Positions 53,849 to 62,489 of a stretch of 64,000 nucleotides of DNA are shown here, piece after piece. The notes under the pieces are model-generated. The model was not told the origin of the DNA. It ran no database searches and saw only the letters and a program-made list of their open reading frames with translations. How positions within the stretch are numbered: position 1 is the stretch's first letter; each line of letters opens with the position of its first letter. A program made the translations under genes and the position numbers. The DNA is from Flagellimonas marinaquae (GTDB taxonomy: Bacteria; Bacteroidota; Bacteroidia; Flavobacteriales; Flavobacteriaceae), in contig NZ_CP092415.1 in the NCBI RefSeq assembly GCF_023716465.1, forward strand, positions 461,001-525,000, given 5' to 3'.

Positions 53849-54613
53849 ATGAGAAGAGGAAGTTGGCGCATTCGCATCCTAATTGGTCTGGCCATTGTTG
53901 CCTTTGCCTTTGTACGAAGGTGCAGCAACCAAGAGGAAAACCCATACACCGGTAGAACCCAGAACATAGACATGACGGCGGAGCAAGAAATTGCCATTGG
54001 CCTACAAAGTGCACCAGAAATGGCACAACAGCACGGAGGCCTGTATCCCGACGAACGTCTGCAGAATCTGGTAGATGCCGTGGGACAAAAGTTGGTCAAG
54101 AGCAGTATTGCCAACCAAACCCCTTATGAGTACGATTTTCATTTATTGGCAGATGATCGCACCGTAAACGCCTTTGCCCTTCCTGGCGGACAAATATTTA
54201 TTACCTATGCTCTCTTTTCACAACTTAACGAAGCGCAATTGGCCGGTGTACTAGGTCACGAAATTGGACATGTACTCGGACGGCATTCCGCAGAGCGTAT
54301 TGCCGAAAGCACATTTTGGCAAACCTTGGCCACGGGAGCATCGGTCGGTGGCGATATGGGCAATCTGGTTGCCGGTATCGGGCAAAACACCCTGCTAACC
54401 AATGGAAGGAACGATGAATTGGAAAGCGATGAACTTGGCGTGTTGTTCATGATCGAAGCTGGGTACGACCCTTATCAAATGATCGAAGTAATGAAAATTC
54501 TAAAAGCGGCGGCAGGGCCCAATAGGGTCCCAGAATTCCAAAGCACCCATCCGGACCCCGAAAACAGAATAGAAAAAATACAAGAGGCCATCCAAAAATA
54601 TTCAGGTCGATAG
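53849..54613 (+). CDS. M48 family metallopeptidase
   Basis: 254 residues. An N-terminal hydrophobic segment (ILIGLAIVAFAFVR) anchors or exports the protein. The zinc motif is GVLGHEIGHVLGRHSAERI, with a third ligand in the later NDELESDELGV, both characteristic of the M48 (Ste24/LoiP-like) family. The family includes periplasmic proteases acting on outer-membrane proteins. It follows the M15 gene by 39 bp. Specificity unknown. Confidence 0.92.
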   Translation: MRRGSWRIRILIGLAIVAFAFVRRCSNQEENPYTGRTQNIDMTAEQEIAIGLQSAPEMAQQHGGLYPDERLQNLVDAVGQKLVKSSIANQTPYEYDFHLLADDRTVNAFALPGGQIFITYALFSQLNEAQLAGVLGHEIGHVLGRHSAERIAESTFWQTLATGASVGGDMGNLVAGIGQNTLLTNGRNDELESDELGVLFMIEAGYDPYQMIEVMKILKAAAGPNRVPEFQSTHPDPENRIEKIQEAIQKYSGR

Positions 54614-54658
54614 AATTGGCGTTTTATCGATAAAACAAGGCGGTTGACAATAATTCTG

Positions 54659-54666
54659 TACCTTTG
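54659..54666 (+). promoter_or_regulatory. Candidate -7 box (TACCTTTG) before the small membrane protein gene
   Basis: Perfect TAnnTTTG match, 63 bp before the ATG at 54730. Together with a leader hairpin it supports the small gene. Confidence 0.45.
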
Positions 54667-54690
54667 AACGAACCCCGAATCCTACTATAA

Positions 54691-54728
54691 TGTTCTCTTG
54701 ATCTACCATGCTGTAAAAAGAGAGAACA
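54691..54728 (+). promoter_or_regulatory. Leader hairpin before the small membrane protein gene
   Basis: TGTTCTCT (54691-54698) is the exact reverse complement of AGAGAACA (54721-54728), 22-base loop, ending one base before the ATG at 54730. It would cover the ribosome-binding region; regulatory role is inferred. Confidence 0.4.
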
Positions 54729-54729
54729 C

Positions 54730-54897
54730 ATGGGAACACTATTACATTTTAAAGATCTCTATTTAGAGGCATTCGACGATTGCAGACCAAGCTTTGTAGT
54801 ATTCTTTTTAAAAGGATATTCTATATTTTGCGCAGCCATGTTCGTATTGGCCGTATATGCATTTTTGTACAGAGCTTTTACTGGCTTTGAATTCTAA
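54730..54897 (+). CDS. Small single-pass membrane protein (possibly DUF6747 family)
   Basis: 55 residues, found by direct reading. The first half is hydrophilic (MGTLLHFKDLYLEAFDDCRP) and the second is one membrane helix (FVVFFLKGYSIFCAAMFVLAVYAFLY) ending in FTGFEF. The shape and ending recall the flavobacterial DUF6747 family (recollection, not confirmed). It has its own -7 box, a leader hairpin directly before the ATG, and a terminator downstream, all consistent with a real gene. Function unknown. Confidence 0.75.
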   Translation: MGTLLHFKDLYLEAFDDCRPSFVVFFLKGYSIFCAAMFVLAVYAFLYRAFTGFEF

Positions 54898-54944
54898 GCC
54901 GCGAGAAACACTCTTTTGCAAGGACACTAAATATGTAAATGAGC

Positions 54945-54977
54945 AAAAAAGCCCATCCAAATTGGACGGGCTTTTTT
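54945..54977. terminator. Bidirectional terminator between small membrane protein and ankyrin genes
   Basis: AAAAAAGCCCATCCAA (54945-54960) pairs with TTGGACGGGCTTTTTT (54962-54977) with one mismatch; T/A tracts on both flanks; the two genes are convergent. Confidence 0.82.
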
Positions 54978-54999
54978 CGTTAGACGAATAAACTCCATT

Positions 55000-55395
55000 C
55001 TATTTTTTCTTCATAGCAGCTTCCAGTACGGCTTGGGCTTCTGTAGCATTGGATAGTTTGGCATATTTGATTGCTGTCATTCCCCCGTCGCAGCGTTTTT
55101 TAACATCCGCACCGTTATCAATAAGAACTTGCAGTACATCGGCCTTATTGTAGCGTGCGGCATAATGGATAGGTGCCTTGCCCAATGATTTTTGGTTGAC
55201 ATCCTCTCCAAGTTCAATAAACTTTTTTACAGTTTCTACATCGCCTTGCATAACCGCTTTGCAAAAAGCACTAAGATCATCCGGCGATTCCATTTCGATT
55301 TCCACATCTGTTTTGATGGTTTTCAGCTCGTTGGCAGAAATACCGCTTAGGGCCAACATGCAAAATGCAGCCACTGTAAAGATTGTTTTTTTCAT
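55000..55395 (-). CDS. Exported ankyrin repeat protein
   Basis: 131 residues from the ATG at 55395 (MKKTIFTVAAFCMLALSGIS, a clear signal peptide); longer in-frame starts precede the signal. About two and a half ankyrin repeats follow: SAFCKAVMQGDVETVKKFIELGEDV, KAPIHYAARYNKADVLQVLIDNGADV, MTAIKYAKLSNATEAQAVLE. Ankyrin repeats mediate protein binding; here probably in the periplasm or on the surface. No partner gene is evident. Confidence 0.9.
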   Translation of the reverse strand: MKKTIFTVAAFCMLALSGISANELKTIKTDVEIEMESPDDLSAFCKAVMQGDVETVKKFIELGEDVNQKSLGKAPIHYAARYNKADVLQVLIDNGADVKKRCDGGMTAIKYAKLSNATEAQAVLEAAMKKK

Positions 55396-55578
55396 GATGA
55401 ATTGTTTTTGATTAATGAATTTACTAGTTATAAAAGTAGACTGCCTTAAAGGCAAGATGTTACAGGATTAACAGTTATATAACTAAACTTTAACAATGCC
55501 TCAAAAAAATCATAAAACTATTAACAAATTAGCAATCAGAAATTTAACGAAAAGCTAGGGGGTCCAAGCAGATCATTT

Positions 55579-55586
55579 TATTTTTG
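55579..55586 (+). promoter_or_regulatory. Candidate -7 box (TATTTTTG) before gpmI
   Basis: Perfect TAnnTTTG match 17 bp before the gpmI ATG at 55604. Confidence 0.45.
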
Positions 55587-55603
55587 CAGAACAATTTTTA
55601 ATT

Positions 55604-57121
55604 ATGAGCAAAAAGGTAATTCTTATGATTTTGGATGGATGGGGAAAATCCCCGAATCCAGAAGTTTCGGCCATTGCAAAGGCCAATACACCATTTATAG
55701 ATTCACTGTACACCAAATATCCCAATGCCGACCTCCACACCGATGGAATGAACGTAGGACTTCCCGAAGGGCAAATGGGAAACAGCGAGGTAGGACATAT
55801 GAACCTTGGCGCGGGCAGGATTGTGTATCAAGATCTGGCCAAGATCAATAAGGCCGTAAAAGAAGATACCTTAAAAAACGAGAAAGTGCTCAAAGAAGCA
55901 TTTGAATATGCAAAAGCAAACCATAAACCTGTCCATTTTTTAGGATTGGTCAGCAATGGTGGTGTACACAGCCACATCGACCATGTAAAAGCATTGATTA
56001 AGGCCGCGGACGAAAACGGCGTAAAACAATCGTTTGTACATGCCTTTACAGATGGCAGGGATGTGGACCCAAAAAGCGGAAAAGGATTTTTGGTCGACCT
56101 TAACCAATACTGCTCCGACAAAAATACCCGATTGGCCACCGTTATCGGTCGTTATTATGCCATGGACCGCGATAAGCGTTGGGAACGGGTAAAACAAGCT
56201 TATGATGTTGTTGTAAATGCCAATGGGGAAAAAGTTCAGGATATTGGCGAGGCCATGCAAAAAAGTTATGACAATGGTATTACGGACGAATTTATAAAGC
56301 CCTTGGTCCTTACCGATTCCAACAATGAGCCCATTGCAAAAATCAAAGATGGTGACGTGATCATTTTCTTCAATTTTAGGACGGACCGCGGTCGTGAGTT
56401 GACCCAAGTCCTGAGCCAGCAAGATTTCCACGAGCAAAACATGCATAAGCTGGACTTGTACTATGTGACCATGACAAATTATGATGAATCCTTTAAAGGA
56501 ATCAAGATTATTTTCAACAAGGAAAACATAAAGGACACCCTTGGTGAAACCTTGGCCAAAAATGGTAAAAAACAAATTCGGATAGCTGAGACCGAAAAAT
56601 ATCCCCACGTTACTTTTTTCTTTAATGGTGGACGCGAGGAACCTTTTGATGGAGAAAAGCGCATTCTTTGTCCATCGCCCAAAGTTGCCACCTACGACCT
56701 CCAGCCAGAAATGAGTGCATACGAAATTCGGGACGCTATTGTTCCGGAACTACAAAAAGGTGAAGCCGATTTTGTTTGCCTCAATTTTGCAAATCCCGAT
56801 ATGGTTGGTCATACTGGTGTAATGGAAGCTGCCATTAAAGCCTGCGAAACTGTGGACGAATGTGCAAAAGACGTTATCAATGCAGGTTTGGAAAACGGTT
56901 ACTCCACAATTGTGATAGCAGACCACGGAAACTGCGACACCATGGTAAACCCGGATGGGAGCCCAAACACGGCACACACAACAAACCCGGTGCCCCTTAT
57001 TCTTGTGGACAACGAGATAAAAGTGGTTAAAAATGGTGTTCTGGGTGATATAGCTCCGACGATTCTAAAAATGTTGGAAGTACCACAACCCGAACTCATG
57101 ACCCAAAAACCTTTGGTTTAA
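55604..57121 (+). CDS. gpmI: 2,3-bisphosphoglycerate-independent phosphoglycerate mutase
   Basis: 505 residues, full length for the family. It interconverts 3- and 2-phosphoglycerate using Mn2+. Metal ligands and the phosphorylated serine are visible in ILMILDGWGKSP and GNSEVGHMNLGAGR, with FTDGRDVDP, HVTFFFNGGREEPFDGE, FANPDMVGHTG and the C-terminal IADHGNCD. The metal-ligand segments are all kept. map starts 44 bp downstream with its own promoter box. Confidence 0.96.
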   Translation: MSKKVILMILDGWGKSPNPEVSAIAKANTPFIDSLYTKYPNADLHTDGMNVGLPEGQMGNSEVGHMNLGAGRIVYQDLAKINKAVKEDTLKNEKVLKEAFEYAKANHKPVHFLGLVSNGGVHSHIDHVKALIKAADENGVKQSFVHAFTDGRDVDPKSGKGFLVDLNQYCSDKNTRLATVIGRYYAMDRDKRWERVKQAYDVVVNANGEKVQDIGEAMQKSYDNGITDEFIKPLVLTDSNNEPIAKIKDGDVIIFFNFRTDRGRELTQVLSQQDFHEQNMHKLDLYYVTMTNYDESFKGIKIIFNKENIKDTLGETLAKNGKKQIRIAETEKYPHVTFFFNGGREEPFDGEKRILCPSPKVATYDLQPEMSAYEIRDAIVPELQKGEADFVCLNFANPDMVGHTGVMEAAIKACETVDECAKDVINAGLENGYSTIVIADHGNCDTMVNPDGSPNTAHTTNPVPLILVDNEIKVVKNGVLGDIAPTILKMLEVPQPELMTQKPLV

Positions 57122-57152
57122 TACAAATGGCTTTAAATCCATAGAATCAATT

Positions 57153-57160
57153 TATCTTTG
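57153..57160 (+). promoter_or_regulatory. Candidate -7 box (TATCTTTG) before map
   Basis: Perfect TAnnTTTG match ending 5 bp before the map ATG, so transcription would be almost leaderless; readthrough from gpmI is the alternative. Confidence 0.4.
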
Positions 57161-57165
57161 CAGCT

Positions 57166-57984
57166 ATGATCAAAGTAAAGACAGCAGAGGAAATTGAATT
57201 AATGCGCGAAAGTGCTTTAGTGGTTTCCAGAACATTGGGCATGTTGGCCAAAGAAATTAAACCCGGGGCCAATCCATTAAAACTGGATAAAATGGCCGAT
57301 GAGTATATTCGTGAACAAGGTGCGATTCCGGGATTTTTAGGAATGTACGACTTCCCGAACACCCTTAATTGGAGCCCCAATGCACAAGTAGTCCACGGTA
57401 TTCCCAACAACGAGCCGTTGAAGGACGGGGATATTATCTCTGTAGATTGCGGCGCTGTAAAAAATGGCTTTTATGGAGATCATGCGTATACTTTTGAAGT
57501 AGGTGAAGTGGCCAAAGAAACCAAAAAGTTGCTCAAGGTGACCAAAGAATCACTCTACATTGGAATTCGCGAATTTAAGTTAGGCAACCGAGTGGGGGAT
57601 GTAGGATATGCCATTCAAAAATATACCGAGGACCACGGCTATGGAGTTGTCCGCGAATTGGTCGGCCATGGCTTGGGAAGGGAACTACATGAAGATCCCC
57701 AAATGCCCAATTATGGCAAAAGAGGACGTGGCAAAAAGTTTGTAAATGGAATGGTGGTTGCCATTGAGCCCATGATCAATATGGGTACCAAGCGCATAAA
57801 ACAACTCAAGGATGGCTGGACCATACTGACCGCCGATGGCAAACCGAGCGCACACTTTGAACACGATGTGGCATTAGTTGACGGCAAACCGGAACTATTG
57901 TCCACTTACCAATATATTTACGAGGCTCTAGGAATTGCCAGCGATGAAGAGGATGAATTCCGTAGCAAGAAGTTGGTGCTTTAA
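57166..57984 (+). CDS. map: Type I methionyl aminopeptidase
   Basis: 272 residues. MAP removes the initiator methionine from nascent proteins. The metal-binding residues of type I enzymes are visible: ISVDCGAVKNGFYGDHAYTF, GHGLGRELHEDPQMPNYG, VVAIEPMINMG and HFEHDVALVDGKP. About 10-15 residues of C-terminal tail follow, DEEDEFRSKKLVL. Cytoplasmic. The gene is followed by a REP-like palindrome. Confidence 0.96.
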   Translation: MIKVKTAEEIELMRESALVVSRTLGMLAKEIKPGANPLKLDKMADEYIREQGAIPGFLGMYDFPNTLNWSPNAQVVHGIPNNEPLKDGDIISVDCGAVKNGFYGDHAYTFEVGEVAKETKKLLKVTKESLYIGIREFKLGNRVGDVGYAIQKYTEDHGYGVVRELVGHGLGRELHEDPQMPNYGKRGRGKKFVNGMVVAIEPMINMGTKRIKQLKDGWTILTADGKPSAHFEHDVALVDGKPELLSTYQYIYEALGIASDEEDEFRSKKLVL

Positions 57985-58005
57985 GTGAGTTTCTGATAAT
58001 AATTT

Positions 58006-58120
58006 GTCCATTCGAGTAATTTTTGGGAGTGTAACGGAGAAATTTTTATCGAGAATTAAAGTATAAGAACAAAACTCCAGTTCTCGATACTTTTTCCTGA
58101 GCGGAAAAACTCGAACTGAC
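58006..58120. repeat. REP-like imperfect palindrome between map and methyltransferase genes
   Basis: Inner arms TATCGAGAA (58047-58055) and TTCTCGATA (58081-58089) are exact inverted copies; outer arms TTCGAGT (58011-58017) and ACTCGAA (58109-58115) are also exact, and GTC ... GAC close the ends. The layout (TCGAG-rich nested arms, ~115 bp, intergenic) resembles dispersed flavobacterial palindromic elements; only one copy is in this window. Confidence 0.7.
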
Positions 58121-58163
58121 ATTTTACATTCAAACTTTACCATCGGTAATAATCATTTTATCA

Positions 58164-58928
58164 GTGTCAAGCATATTTAAATATTTCCTTAATCTAATTC
58201 CTCGTCCTTTACTCATCCGATTGAGCTATTGGGTGCGACCGTTGATTGCATTTTCCCTAAAGGGAAAAACATACACCGACCCTATCGATGGAAAAAGTTT
58301 CAGGAAGTTTTTGCCTTACGGATACGAGAATCCTCGCGAAAATGTACTTTCCCCCTCCACCCTCTCCCTGGAACGGCACCGTTTGTTGTGGCTATATTTA
58401 AAAAACGAGACCAAATTCTTCAACCAACCGTTAAAACTCTTGCATTTTGCACCGGAACAGGCCTTTTACAAGCGCTTTAAAGAGTTGGAAAATTTGGAAT
58501 ACACGACCACTGACCTTAATTCCCCTTTAGCAGATGTGAAAGCGGATATATGCGACCTCCCTTTTAAAGATGACACTTTTGATGTAATCCTTTGCAACCA
58601 TGTCCTGGAACACATACCCAACGACACTAAAGCCATGCAAGAACTATTTAGGGTAATGAAACTTGGCGGATGGGGCATATTCCAGATTCCACAAGATATA
58701 AATCGCGCAAAAACATTTGAGGACAACACCATTACCGACAAAAAAGAACGCGCCCATGTTTTTGGCCAATACGATCATGTCCGCATTTACGGAAGGGACT
58801 ACTTTGACAAGCTTCGCAGTGTGGGATTCAGGGTTGAAGAAGTGGATTACACCAACACACTTTCAAAGGAAGATGTAAAAAAATATCGTTTGGCCAAAGG
58901 GGAAATCATCCCGCTCGTAAAAAAGTGA
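58164..58928 (+). CDS. Class I SAM-dependent methyltransferase
   Basis: 254 residues, GTG start at 58164. The C-terminal half holds the methyltransferase core: ADICDLPFKDDTFDVILCNHVLEHIPND, with motif LLHFAPEQAF as the likely SAM loop (less typical) and LGGWGIFQIPQD. The N-terminal ~50 residues are hydrophobic then basic. Substrate unknown. Its last codons lie in the first unit of a 43-bp tandem duplication that also carries the apbE end. Confidence 0.87.
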   Translation: MSSIFKYFLNLIPRPLLIRLSYWVRPLIAFSLKGKTYTDPIDGKSFRKFLPYGYENPRENVLSPSTLSLERHRLLWLYLKNETKFFNQPLKLLHFAPEQAFYKRFKELENLEYTTTDLNSPLADVKADICDLPFKDDTFDVILCNHVLEHIPNDTKAMQELFRVMKLGGWGIFQIPQDINRAKTFEDNTITDKKERAHVFGQYDHVRIYGRDYFDKLRSVGFRVEEVDYTNTLSKEDVKKYRLAKGEIIPLVKK

Positions 58929-59011
58929 TCATTTCTTGACCAAAGCTTCAAAACCTGGTGTAAAAAAGTGATCATCTCTTGACCAAAGCTTCAAAACCTG
59001 GTGTAAAAAAC
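58917..59011. repeat. 43-bp tandem duplication at the methyltransferase/apbE junction
   Basis: The unit starting GTAAAAAAGTGATCAT at 58917 recurs at 58960 and partially at 59003, period 43 bp. The first copy holds the methyltransferase TGA, the second the apbE stop. The copies differ at one position (ATTTCT/ATCTCT). Confidence 0.9.
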
Positions 59012-59976
59012 TCTTGGGTCTCACCATTCCTATCCAAATAGATGATATAGGCCTCAAGTTCATCATGATTCTCAAGTACAGCCTTGGAATCCTCCAAATC
59101 CATTGCCATAAAAGATGTGGCAAAAGCGTCGGCAACTGCACAGGTCTTTGCCACGACACTTGTGGCCAAAACATTCGAGTTTTTGGTAAATCCTGTTTTC
59201 GGGTTTATGGTATGCACATATTTCTCACCTGTTTCGGGATCCACCCTAAACTTTCTATAATTTCCGGACGACGCCATCGCAACGTCTTTTAAAGCAACTA
59301 TTTGTTTTAACTGACGGCCATTTTCCACTTGGGGATCATCGATGCCAACCGACCATTGCTTCCCCGAATCAAGATTTTTTCCTCTGGCAAGGACTTCCCC
59401 TCCTACTTCGACCAAATAATTTTTAATACCTTTTTCATCGAGCATAGCTCCCAGTCGGTCTATGGCGTATCCTTTCGCCACTGCATTAAAATCGAACCGG
59501 ATGGATGGGTGTGATTTGGTTATGGTATTATCCCCGTTCAACTGCACCTTGCCCCATCCAACATAACTCAATAAACTATCCACGCGCAAACTATCGAGTT
59601 CCATCTGATCTCCTGGACCAAAACCCCATGCATTGGCCAAAACACCTACAGTAGGGTCAAAATAACCGTTTGAAGCATTGTGAACCTTACTGGATATCTC
59701 GAATACCTCTTTAAACATTTTATCCACCTGTATAGTGGAATCCCCTTGATTGATCTTTGAAATATCAGAATCAGGAATATATGTGGACATGGATTGGTTC
59801 AAAACCCGGAACACAGAATCGATTTCTTGTTGATAATCCAACTCTTTATCCGCAATAAAAATTATGGAGTAGGTTGTTCCCAGTGCGTTGCCCCGTGTTT
59901 GGTTTTTTACGGTTTCGTTGGTCCTACAATTAAAAAGGAAGACCATTAACCCAAAAAGATAGACTGTATTCTTCAT
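58972..59976 (-). CDS. apbE: FAD:protein FMN transferase
   Basis: 334 residues from the ATG at 59976 (MKNTVYLFGLMVFLFNC, lipoprotein signal with Cys near 17); the TTG at 59988 is less likely. ApbE attaches FMN to a threonine of target proteins, including NqrB and NqrC, in the periplasm. Visible: SMSTYIPDSDISKIN, RFDFNAVAKGYAIDRL with the conserved lysine-glycine, VEVGGEVLARG, and HTINPKTG, the family's metal/FAD motif. It is the last gene of the nqr cluster and starts 1 bp after the 119-residue gene's stop. Its end lies in the second unit of the 43-bp duplication. Confidence 0.95.
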   Translation of the reverse strand: MKNTVYLFGLMVFLFNCRTNETVKNQTRGNALGTTYSIIFIADKELDYQQEIDSVFRVLNQSMSTYIPDSDISKINQGDSTIQVDKMFKEVFEISSKVHNASNGYFDPTVGVLANAWGFGPGDQMELDSLRVDSLLSYVGWGKVQLNGDNTITKSHPSIRFDFNAVAKGYAIDRLGAMLDEKGIKNYLVEVGGEVLARGKNLDSGKQWSVGIDDPQVENGRQLKQIVALKDVAMASSGNYRKFRVDPETGEKYVHTINPKTGFTKNSNVLATSVVAKTCAVADAFATSFMAMDLEDSKAVLENHDELEAYIIYLDRNGETQEFFTPGFEALVKR

Positions 59977-59977
59977 G

Positions 59978-60337
59978 CTATATTTCAATTAATCCTTGGT
60001 AATCCACTACGTATTCTTGATCCAAATAAAGTGGCTCTGTTCTATCCGATGCATTCCATAGCCCAACCCCGGCAAAATAGGTCTTGGCCTCAAATTTTTC
60101 GGCATGATCTTTTACTGTTAGCATCAACTCGGGGTCATATTCTCGTGGATTTAAGGGAAACTCCACATTTCTTACCACAATAAAATGCAAAACCTTTTCC
60201 TTTAGGCACACATACTGTGGATTCTTTTTGAGCTTGCTATTAATGGCCATAAATTCAAAACCATCTGCTTCCAGTTCCCGACCCACTATATTCATGGCCA
60301 GATTGTGCAACTCCTGTTCCGTTAATTCTCTTCCCAT
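59978..60337 (-). CDS. Unknown 119-residue protein in the nqr-apbE cluster
   Basis: 119 residues, no signal peptide, one cysteine. Sequence MGRELTEQELHNLAMNIVGRELEADGFEF..., with DPELMLTVKDHAEKFEAKTYFAGVGLWN and a C-terminal PLYLDQEYVVDYQGLIEI. Cytoplasmic by composition. It lies between nqrF and apbE on the reverse strand and apbE follows with one base between. I do not recognise it; some databases label such proteins NqrF-like by position only, and it has neither the [2Fe-2S] nor the reductase domain. It is not NqrM (DUF539), which is smaller and cysteine-rich. A role in Nqr maturation is inferred from place. Confidence 0.75.
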   Translation of the reverse strand: MGRELTEQELHNLAMNIVGRELEADGFEFMAINSKLKKNPQYVCLKEKVLHFIVVRNVEFPLNPREYDPELMLTVKDHAEKFEAKTYFAGVGLWNASDRTEPLYLDQEYVVDYQGLIEI

Positions 60338-60340
60338 AAC

Positions 60341-60369
60341 AAAAAAACCGATGCTTGGAGCATCGGTTT
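60341..60369 (-). terminator. Intrinsic terminator after nqrF
   Basis: AAACCGATGC (60345-60354) pairs with GCATCGGTTT (60360-60369), five-base loop. On the reverse strand a T run follows (60341-60347). It lies 52 bp past the nqrF stop and 4 bp before the 119-residue gene, so apbE may depend on readthrough. Confidence 0.82.
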
Positions 60370-60421
60370 GGTTTTATTTATACCTCTCGACAATGCTCGA
60401 GGTGATTAATAAACATTGGTA

Positions 60422-61732
60422 CTATCCTCCAAAGTCATCAAATCTGATATTCTCATCTGGGATACCAAAATCTTCTCCCATTTTTTGAACGGCCTTGTTC
60501 ATTAAAGGAGGTCCACAGAAATACAGTTCAATATCTTCAGGAGTTTCGTGATGGTTTAAATAGTTATCGATTACACAGTTGTGAATGAAACCTACAAAAC
60601 CATCTCCCTCTTCATCATTAATATCTTTTTTTACTTTCCAGTTATCTTCTTCCAAAGGTTCGGAAAGTGCCATATAAAACTTGAAATTAGGGAACTCCTT
60701 TTCCAATTGTTTAAAATGGTCGATATAGAATAGCTCTCTCTTGGAACGTCCTCCGTACCAATAGGTCACTTTTCTGTTCGTCTTTAAGGTTTTGAACAAG
60801 TGGTACAAGTGCGAACGCATCGGTGCCATACCAGCACCACCACCAACATATAGCATTTCAGCATCGGATTCGTTGATGAAGAATTCACCGAATGGCCCGG
60901 AAATGGTAACTGGGTCTCCCTCTTTCAAACTAAAAATATAAGAAGAGGCAATACCGGGGTTTACATCCATCCATCCATTCTTCCCACGGTCCCATGGCGG
61001 AGTGGCAATACGAACATTTAACATAATTTCCCTTCCTTCGGCCGGGTAGGAAGCCATCGAGTAGGCCCTTTCCACCGTTTCTGGGTTCTTCATGACCAAC
61101 GGCCATAGGTTGAACTTATCCCACTCAGCTTGGAACTTATCCGGAGTTTCATGCTCTTCTGGGTGGGCAGTAATATCAATATCTGAATATTTCACTTCGC
61201 AAGGCGGTATTTCAATTTGGATATATCCTCCTGCCTTATAGTTCATTTCTTCTGGAATCTCAACTACAAATTCCTTGATAAATGAGGCCACGTTATAATT
61301 ACGAACCACTTTGGCGTCCCATTTTTTGATACCGAACACTTCTTCTGGAATGGTAATTTCCATGTCCTGCTTCACCTTGACCTGACAGGCCAAACGAGCT
61401 CCATGTTGCAACTCTTTTTTAGAAAAATGGGGAGTTTCTGTTGGTAATGCCTCGCCTCCTCCAGAAAGCACATGGCATTCGCATTGGATACAAGTTCCAC
61501 CACCACCACATGCTGATGGCAAAAATATTTTTTGATTACCCAAGGTAGTCAACAAAGATCCTCCAGACCCTACTTCCAGTTCCTTTTCACCATTGATCTT
61601 AATGGTCACTGGCCCTGATGGTGACAGTTTTTCCTTAGTGAACAACAAAAGTGCCACTAACAATAACAACAAAACAAGAAATGCTACTACGGTAATAAGT
61701 ATAGTACCTCCGGTACTGGCGGCTAATATCAT
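60422..61732 (-). CDS. nqrF: Na+-translocating NADH:quinone reductase subunit F
   Basis: 436 residues. N-terminal membrane helix ([21 protein letters not shown]), then the [2Fe-2S] domain with the cysteines in [12 protein letters not shown] and LACQVKV, then the FAD-binding [11 protein letters not shown] (NqrF-type RxYSxxxxP) and the NAD domain [17 protein letters not shown], ending in [27 protein letters not shown]. It accepts electrons from NADH and passes them into the sodium pump. Follows nqrE with a 2-bp gap. A terminator is 52 bp downstream. Confidence 0.97.
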   Translation of the reverse strand: MILAASTGGTILITVVAFLVLLLLLVALLLFTKEKLSPSGPVTIKINGEKELEVGSGGSLLTTLGNQKIFLPSACGGGGTCIQCECHVLSGGGEALPTETPHFSKKELQHGARLACQVKVKQDMEITIPEEVFGIKKWDAKVVRNYNVASFIKEFVVEIPEEMNYKAGGYIQIEIPPCEVKYSDIDITAHPEEHETPDKFQAEWDKFNLWPLVMKNPETVERAYSMASYPAEGREIMLNVRIATPPWDRGKNGWMDVNPGIASSYIFSLKEGDPVTISGPFGEFFINESDAEMLYVGGGAGMAPMRSHLYHLFKTLKTNRKVTYWYGGRSKRELFYIDHFKQLEKEFPNFKFYMALSEPLEEDNWKVKKDINDEEGDGFVGFIHNCVIDNYLNHHETPEDIELYFCGPPLMNKAVQKMGEDFGIPDENIRFDDFGG

Positions 61733-61734
61733 CT

Positions 61735-62478
61735 TTATTTGTTTATGGCTTCGTTATATGAGATTGCTTTTTCGTTATCCTCAATCTCTTCTTTAATTTC
61801 TTTTTCTTCCTTAGTGGTTTCCACTGTTGTGCTCTGGGTTTCCTCTGGCGGCTCATTGTCACCGGTAAGCATACCTCCAAAACTCTGGAACCCTATCCCC
61901 ATTAATCCTGTAATGATGAATGTGATTCCCAAACCACGCAATGGTGCCGGTACATTGGAATATCGGATTTTCTCTCGAATGGCGGCAATGGCCAAAATAG
62001 CCAAAAACCATCCTATACCAGAACTGATTCCATAATTAAGAGCTAACCCTATATTTGGAATATCTCTTGTCTGCATAAAAAGTGACCCACCCAAAATAGC
62101 ACAGTTTACCGCGATCAACGGCAAGAAAATACCTAGTGAGTTGTACAAAGAGGGAGAAAATTTTTCCACCACGATCTCTACCAACTGTACCATTGTTGCA
62201 ATGGTGGCAATAAATAGAATAAATGATAGGAAACTAAGGTCGTAATCTGCATACTCAGGCCCTAACCATACCAATGCTCCATCTTGAAGCAAATACTTAT
62301 CCAACAACCAGTTTAAAGGTACTGTAACACCCAAAACGAATATTACAGCAGCTCCCAATCCTACAGCGGTAGAAACTTTCTTGGATACGGCCAAATAGGA
62401 ACACATTCCCAAAAAGACCGCAAACACCATGTTGTCTATAAAAATCGACTTAAAAAATAGTTCTAAATGCTCTAACAT
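61735..62478 (-). CDS. nqrE: Na+-translocating NADH:quinone reductase subunit E
   Basis: 247 residues; the Vibrio protein has about 198. The first ~200 residues have six membrane helices and family segments ([45 protein letters not shown]). The extra ~45 residues after the last helix are acidic and Thr/Glu-rich ([24 protein letters not shown], split here by context) and should face one side of the membrane as a soluble tail. It follows nqrD with an 11-bp gap and precedes nqrF by 2 bp. Confidence 0.95.
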   Translation of the reverse strand: MLEHLELFFKSIFIDNMVFAVFLGMCSYLAVSKKVSTAVGLGAAVIFVLGVTVPLNWLLDKYLLQDGALVWLGPEYADYDLSFLSFILFIATIATMVQLVEIVVEKFSPSLYNSLGIFLPLIAVNCAILGGSLFMQTRDIPNIGLALNYGISSGIGWFLAILAIAAIREKIRYSNVPAPLRGLGITFIITGLMGIGFQSFGGMLTGDNEPPEETQSTTVETTKEEKEIKEEIEDNEKAISYNEAINK

Positions 62479-62489
62479 GCTCCCTAAGT

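Noticed and set aside
55940-56608. 222-codon reverse frame inside gpmI
   Set aside because: Lies wholly within the confident gpmI gene on the other strand; hydrophobic shadow of AT-rich codons.
58929-59174. Reverse-strand frame ending in the same FEALVKK-like tail as apbE
   Set aside because: It is produced by the 43-bp duplication; upstream of the copied tail it reads apbE in a wrong frame, so it is not a gene.
60382-60402. Second hairpin (ACCTC/GAGGT) between nqrF and its terminator
   Set aside because: Only five perfect pairs plus a bulged extension; too weak to call a riboswitch or site.
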